In this document: piece by piece, positions 9,490 to 12,168 of the stretch | Numbering within the stretch: the stretch's first letter is position 1 | How the letters are laid out: each line of letters starts with the position of its first letter | Assembly: GCA_037127585.1 (NCBI GenBank) | Contig: JBAXYB010000093.1 | Span: forward strand, 1 to 12,168 | Length of the DNA stretch: 12,168 bases | Reading direction: 5' to 3' | Source: CAINDI01 sp037127585 | Lineage (GTDB): Bacteria; Verrucomicrobiota; Verrucomicrobiia; Palsa-1439 | Made by a program: the position numbers and the translations under genes | Notes under the pieces: model-generated | Databases searched by the model: none | Told to the model about the DNA's origin: nothing | Seen by the model: the letters and a program-made list of their open reading frames with translations, nothing else

Positions 9490-10205
9490 CGGGGAAAAGC
9501 ATTCGCTGGGTAAAGTTTGTCTTCGCCGTTTTTTTGATACCGGCTTGTGTTGGCGCGACGATTGCCGCCACGCGACTCGGCCTCACCCTCCTCGCCGGTA
9601 CGACGGTCCAATCTGCGCTCGCTTTCGGCGCGGGCTATGGTCTGTGGTTGATCATCTTCTGTTTTTTGCCTAAGCCGGTGCGCACTTATGTACTGGGGCA
9701 CGAATTGACCCACGCGATTTGGGCGCTGTTAATGGGCGCGCGCGTTTCGGGCTTGAAGGTCGGTAAGGCGGGCGGTCAGGTGCAAACGAGCAAGACCAAC
9801 TGGGCCATTACACTCGCGCCATATTTCTTTCCGTTTTACGCCGTGCTGTTCATCATTGGGTTCTTCATCGCGCACGCGATTTGGAATCTCACGGCATACT
9901 TGTGGGTCCTATTCTTTCTCGTCGGCCTCGGCTGGAGTTTTCACGTGACGTTCACCTGCATGGTTCTGTTTACCGTCAGCCAACCGGACGTCGAATCGCA
10001 AGGAGTTCTGTTTTCATTTGTGGTCATTTACCTAATGAACCTCCTCACAATGACGTTGGTGGCCACACTCCTGTCGCCGGCACTCTCGTTTGGGATGCTC
10101 GGAACCGCCTTCGGTAAGAATATCTGGCAAAGTTACGCGTGGACTCTCGACAAGTCCGGCCTGCTGTGGGAGTATGCTCACGCTGTTTGGAGCCACCGAC
10201 AATGA
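9483..10205 (+). CDS. Polytopic membrane protein with HExxH motif, putative M50-type metallopeptidase
   Basis: A 240-residue integral membrane protein with hydrophobic segments at about 8-30, 44-62, 68-84, 107-132, 136-165 and 174-203. The third carries G-H-E-L-T-H (His73, Glu74, His77), the HExxH zinc signature in the position and style of M50/site-2-protease relatives. It is followed by GARVSGLKVGKAGGQV and NWAITLAPYFFPFYAVL, which resembles the glycine- and proline-rich region of those enzymes. The classical NPxPxxDGG second motif is absent; Asp169 in QPDVESQG is a candidate third metal ligand. Substrate is unknown and activity is inferred from the motif alone. There is no clear Shine-Dalgarno. 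It overlaps the next gene by ATGA. A non-proteolytic membrane protein with a fortuitous HExxH is possible but less likely. Confidence 0.7.
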   Translation: MSTGKSIRWVKFVFAVFLIPACVGATIAATRLGLTLLAGTTVQSALAFGAGYGLWLIIFCFLPKPVRTYVLGHELTHAIWALLMGARVSGLKVGKAGGQVQTSKTNWAITLAPYFFPFYAVLFIIGFFIAHAIWNLTAYLWVLFFLVGLGWSFHVTFTCMVLFTVSQPDVESQGVLFSFVVIYLMNLLTMTLVATLLSPALSFGMLGTAFGKNIWQSYAWTLDKSGLLWEYAHAVWSHRQ

Positions 10206-10660
10206 ATCTCGCGGAGATTCTCAACCTCGATCAATTCGCACCGCATGTTTCCGCGCCCGACCGCTGGGGCGTGATTGACGCCTTGATTGACCTGCTGGTT
10301 CGCATCGGCAAGATCCGCCCGGAAGACCGCGCGGTCGTCGTGAAAGCCGTCAAAGACCGGGAAACCAGCAACGGCACCGGCATCGGGTATGGCCTCGCGA
10401 TTCCCCACGCCAGCGTTGCCGCCGTGACCGCCCCCGTGGCTATCGTCGCGCACATCCACCCGCCCGTGGATTTCCAAGCGCTCGACGATCAGCCGGTAAA
10501 ACTTTGCATTCTCCTCCTCACGCCCCATGGTCAGGCGCAAAAACATTTACAGACGCTCTCGGCCTTTGCGCGTTTCCTCAACGACAAAACCCGCCGCGCC
10601 CAACTCGAAAGTGCCCAGACCCGCGAGGAAATGTTTGCGGTTTTCCAGCCCGCTGCGTAA
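10202..10660 (+). CDS. PTS EIIA domain protein (EIIA-Ntr/fructose family)
   Basis: A 152-residue single-domain PTS_EIIA type-2 protein. The phosphorylation site motif is clear: TGIGYGLAIPHAS with the acceptor His69, preceded by V-K-D-R-E-T-S-N-G. Later parts (PVDFQALDDQPVKLCILLLTP, KHLQTLSAFARFLND, the C-terminal REEMFAVF helix) match the family. With no transporter domain attached it resembles PtsN, which is phosphorylated through EI and an HPr-like protein and acts as a regulator rather than in sugar uptake. Neither partner is in the window. The ATG overlaps the stop of the membrane-protease gene, with a GGAG (10189-10192) nine bases upstream, one of the few real Shine-Dalgarno sequences here. 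argS follows after nine bases. I leave the symbol blank because several EIIA paralogues are common. Confidence 0.88.
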   Translation: MNLAEILNLDQFAPHVSAPDRWGVIDALIDLLVRIGKIRPEDRAVVVKAVKDRETSNGTGIGYGLAIPHASVAAVTAPVAIVAHIHPPVDFQALDDQPVKLCILLLTPHGQAQKHLQTLSAFARFLNDKTRRAQLESAQTREEMFAVFQPAA

Positions 10661-10669
10661 AGCTTGCGC

Positions 10670-12168
10670 ATGCCTTCCGTTCCCGAAATCCTGTCGGCGG
10701 CCGTCGAGCGCGCCCTCGGTGCGCCCGCCCTGATTCGCACCTGTGCCGACGCGAAATTTGGTGACTACCAAGCCAACGGCATCATGGCCGTGGCCAAATC
10801 CCGGCGCGAGAACCCCCGCGCACTAGCCGAGAAAATCATCGCCCAACTCGACGTGACCGGCATCTGCGAACCACCCACCGTTGCCGGCGCCGGCTTCATC
10901 AACTTCAAACTCCAGCCGGCCTTCGTCGCCGCCCAGCTGACCGGCGAACTTGTTCCCCGCGTCGCCAAATCCAAGACAATCGTCATCGATTTCAGTTCGC
11001 CCAACGTCGCCAAGCCGATGCACGTCGGCCACATTCGTTCGACCATCCTCGGCGAAAGCCTCGCCCGCGTTGGCAAATTCCTAGGCCACCGGGTCATCAC
11101 CGACAACCACATCGGCGATTGGGGAACCCAGTTCGGCATGCTCATTATCGGCTGGAAGAAACACCGGGACGATGCCGCATTGCAACGCGATCCCATCAAC
11201 GAACTCGAACGCCTCTATAAATTCGTCAACGAACACGGCGACCGGGACGAAGCCAAGAGCGAACTGGTCAAACTCCAGCAAGGCGACGCCGAAAACCTCG
11301 CCATCTGGCAAACGATCATCGCCCTCTCCAAGCAAGAATTCGACAAAACCTACCGGCGGCTGGACGTCACATTCGACTACACCCTCGGTGAGAGTTTCTA
11401 CAACCCGCAACTCCCCGGCATCGTCAGCGACCTTCGGAGCAAAAGCATCGCCACCGAGAGCGAAGGTGCCATCTGCGTTTTCGTCGAAGGGACAGAAGCT
11501 CCGCTCATCATTCAAAAGGCTGACGGTGGCTTTCTCTACGGCACCACTGACCTGGCCACCATGAAATACCGGCTCGACCAATGGCAACCCGACGAAATCA
11601 TTTACGTCACCGATGCCCGGCAAAAGCTCCACTTCCAACAAGTCTTCGCCGCCGCCAAGAAATGGCTACCGGCTGTTCCCGATCTCCGGCATGTCTACTT
11701 CGGCTCAATCCTCGGCGAAGACGGCAAGCCATTAAAAACCCGGGAAGGCACGCCGGTCAAACTCGCGCAATTGCTCGATGAAGCCGAAGAGCGCGCCCTC
11801 GCCGTTGTCACCACAAAGAATCCGGAACTACCGGAGGACGTGCGCCGGCAAGTGGCGCGTGCCGTCGGCATCGGTGCCGTCAAATACGCCGACCTCTCAC
11901 AAAACCGGACCACGGATTACATTTTCAGTTGGGACAAAATGCTGGCGATGACCGGCAACACCGCGCCGTACCTGCAATACGTCTACGCCCGAGTCCAAAG
12001 CATCTTCCGCAAAGCCGGTGTGACGACTGATCATGCCCCCATCACCCTGGAACACCCCGCCGAGCTTGAACTCGCCAAACAAATCCTCCGCTTCGCTGAG
12101 ACTTTGCACGCGGTCATGGATGACGACAAACCGAATTGGCTCACCACCTATCTCTACGACCTCGCCGG
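10670..12168 (+). CDS. argS: Arginyl-tRNA synthetase, 3' end beyond the window
   Basis: Class I synthetase charging tRNA-Arg. The frame is open to the right edge: 499 complete codons and no stop, so roughly the last tenth to fifth of the usual 550-600 residues is missing. The N-terminal Add1 domain (about 1-105, with AKFGDYQANGIMAVAK and GAGFINFKL) is followed by SSPNVAKPMHVGHIRST, whose HIGH-type motif is His118-Val-Gly-His121. GDWGTQFGMLI, TDLATMKYRLDQW and VTDARQKLHFQQVF are typical of the catalytic core. In place of a canonical KMSKS it has GKPLKTREG (Lys353-Pro-Leu-Lys356-Thr), a variant common in this enzyme. GAVKYADLSQNRTTDYIFSWDKML leads into the anticodon-binding domain (GNTAPYLQYVYARV), where the sequence ends. 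The ATG at 10670 has no Shine-Dalgarno and follows the EIIA stop by nine bases, so it is probably co-transcribed. Confidence 0.96.
   Translation, partial: MPSVPEILSAAVERALGAPALIRTCADAKFGDYQANGIMAVAKSRRENPRALAEKIIAQLDVTGICEPPTVAGAGFINFKLQPAFVAAQLTGELVPRVAKSKTIVIDFSSPNVAKPMHVGHIRSTILGESLARVGKFLGHRVITDNHIGDWGTQFGMLIIGWKKHRDDAALQRDPINELERLYKFVNEHGDRDEAKSELVKLQQGDAENLAIWQTIIALSKQEFDKTYRRLDVTFDYTLGESFYNPQLPGIVSDLRSKSIATESEGAICVFVEGTEAPLIIQKADGGFLYGTTDLATMKYRLDQWQPDEIIYVTDARQKLHFQQVFAAAKKWLPAVPDLRHVYFGSILGEDGKPLKTREGTPVKLAQLLDEAEERALAVVTTKNPELPEDVRRQVARAVGIGAVKYADLSQNRTTDYIFSWDKMLAMTGNTAPYLQYVYARVQSIFRKAGVTTDHAPITLEHPAELELAKQILRFAETLHAVMDDDKPNWLTTYLYDLA

Noticed and set aside
9154..9513. 119-residue plus-strand frame opposite rpsT
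   Set aside because: It is the complement of a certain ribosomal protein gene, and its start sits inside the lptE end.
11081..11641. 186-residue minus-strand frame inside argS
   Set aside because: It is antisense to the conserved ArgRS core and has no motif of its own.
10670..12168. Loss of the KMSKS motif in ArgRS as a sign of an inactive paralogue
   Set aside because: Arginyl-tRNA synthetases commonly lack canonical KMSKS. The KPLKT form, with intact HVGH and core motifs, fits an active enzyme.

Overview
The window reads as a gene-dense stretch of chromosome from a Gram-negative (outer-membrane, LPS-bearing) bacterium of moderately high GC. The BamD-type protein has a plain Sec signal and extra TPR units. 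Many starts lack a Shine-Dalgarno sequence, several candidate -10 boxes have the form TAGnnT, and the mandelate-racemase-like remnant is of a type I associate with planctomycete/verrucomicrobial genomes. I therefore lean towards Verrucomicrobiota or a relative. This is inference from gene character, not a placement by search. No tRNA, rRNA, CRISPR array, insertion sequence or prophage is visible.

Layout. (1) 23-600, minus: a decayed, 5'-truncated and frameshifted enolase-superfamily gene. (2) 695-2872, plus: glgB, glycogen branching enzyme. (3) 2944-7144, plus: gcvT-gcvH-gcvP, a tight operon for the T, H and single-chain P proteins of the glycine cleavage system. A near-consensus promoter in front (2905-2933) helps fix the gcvT start. 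(4) 7223-7645, plus: a small protein made of two ACT domains. (5) 7683-9160, plus: a bamD-like gene overlapping lptE by ATGA, both for outer-membrane biogenesis. (6) 9162-9434, minus: rpsT (ribosomal protein S20), convergent with lptE with one base between the stop codons. (7) 9483 to the right edge, plus: an HExxH membrane protein (M50-like), a PTS EIIA-Ntr-like protein overlapping it by ATGA, and argS, which runs off the window.

Working together: GcvP decarboxylates glycine onto lipoyl-GcvH and GcvT passes the C1 unit to tetrahydrofolate; the L protein is not in the window. BamD acts in folding outer-membrane beta-barrels, and LptE is the plug and partner of one such barrel, LptD. The HExxH-EIIA pair looks translationally coupled, but its role is unknown.

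Most of the window is housekeeping. The features most worth a second look are two long perfect palindromes inside coding sequence (1227-1248 in glgB; 5649-5675 in the linker of gcvP), the HExxH protease/EIIA pair, the tandem-ACT protein beside gcvTHP, and a promoter set with very short leaders and few Shine-Dalgarno sites. I see no clear case for a wholly new multi-gene system here.
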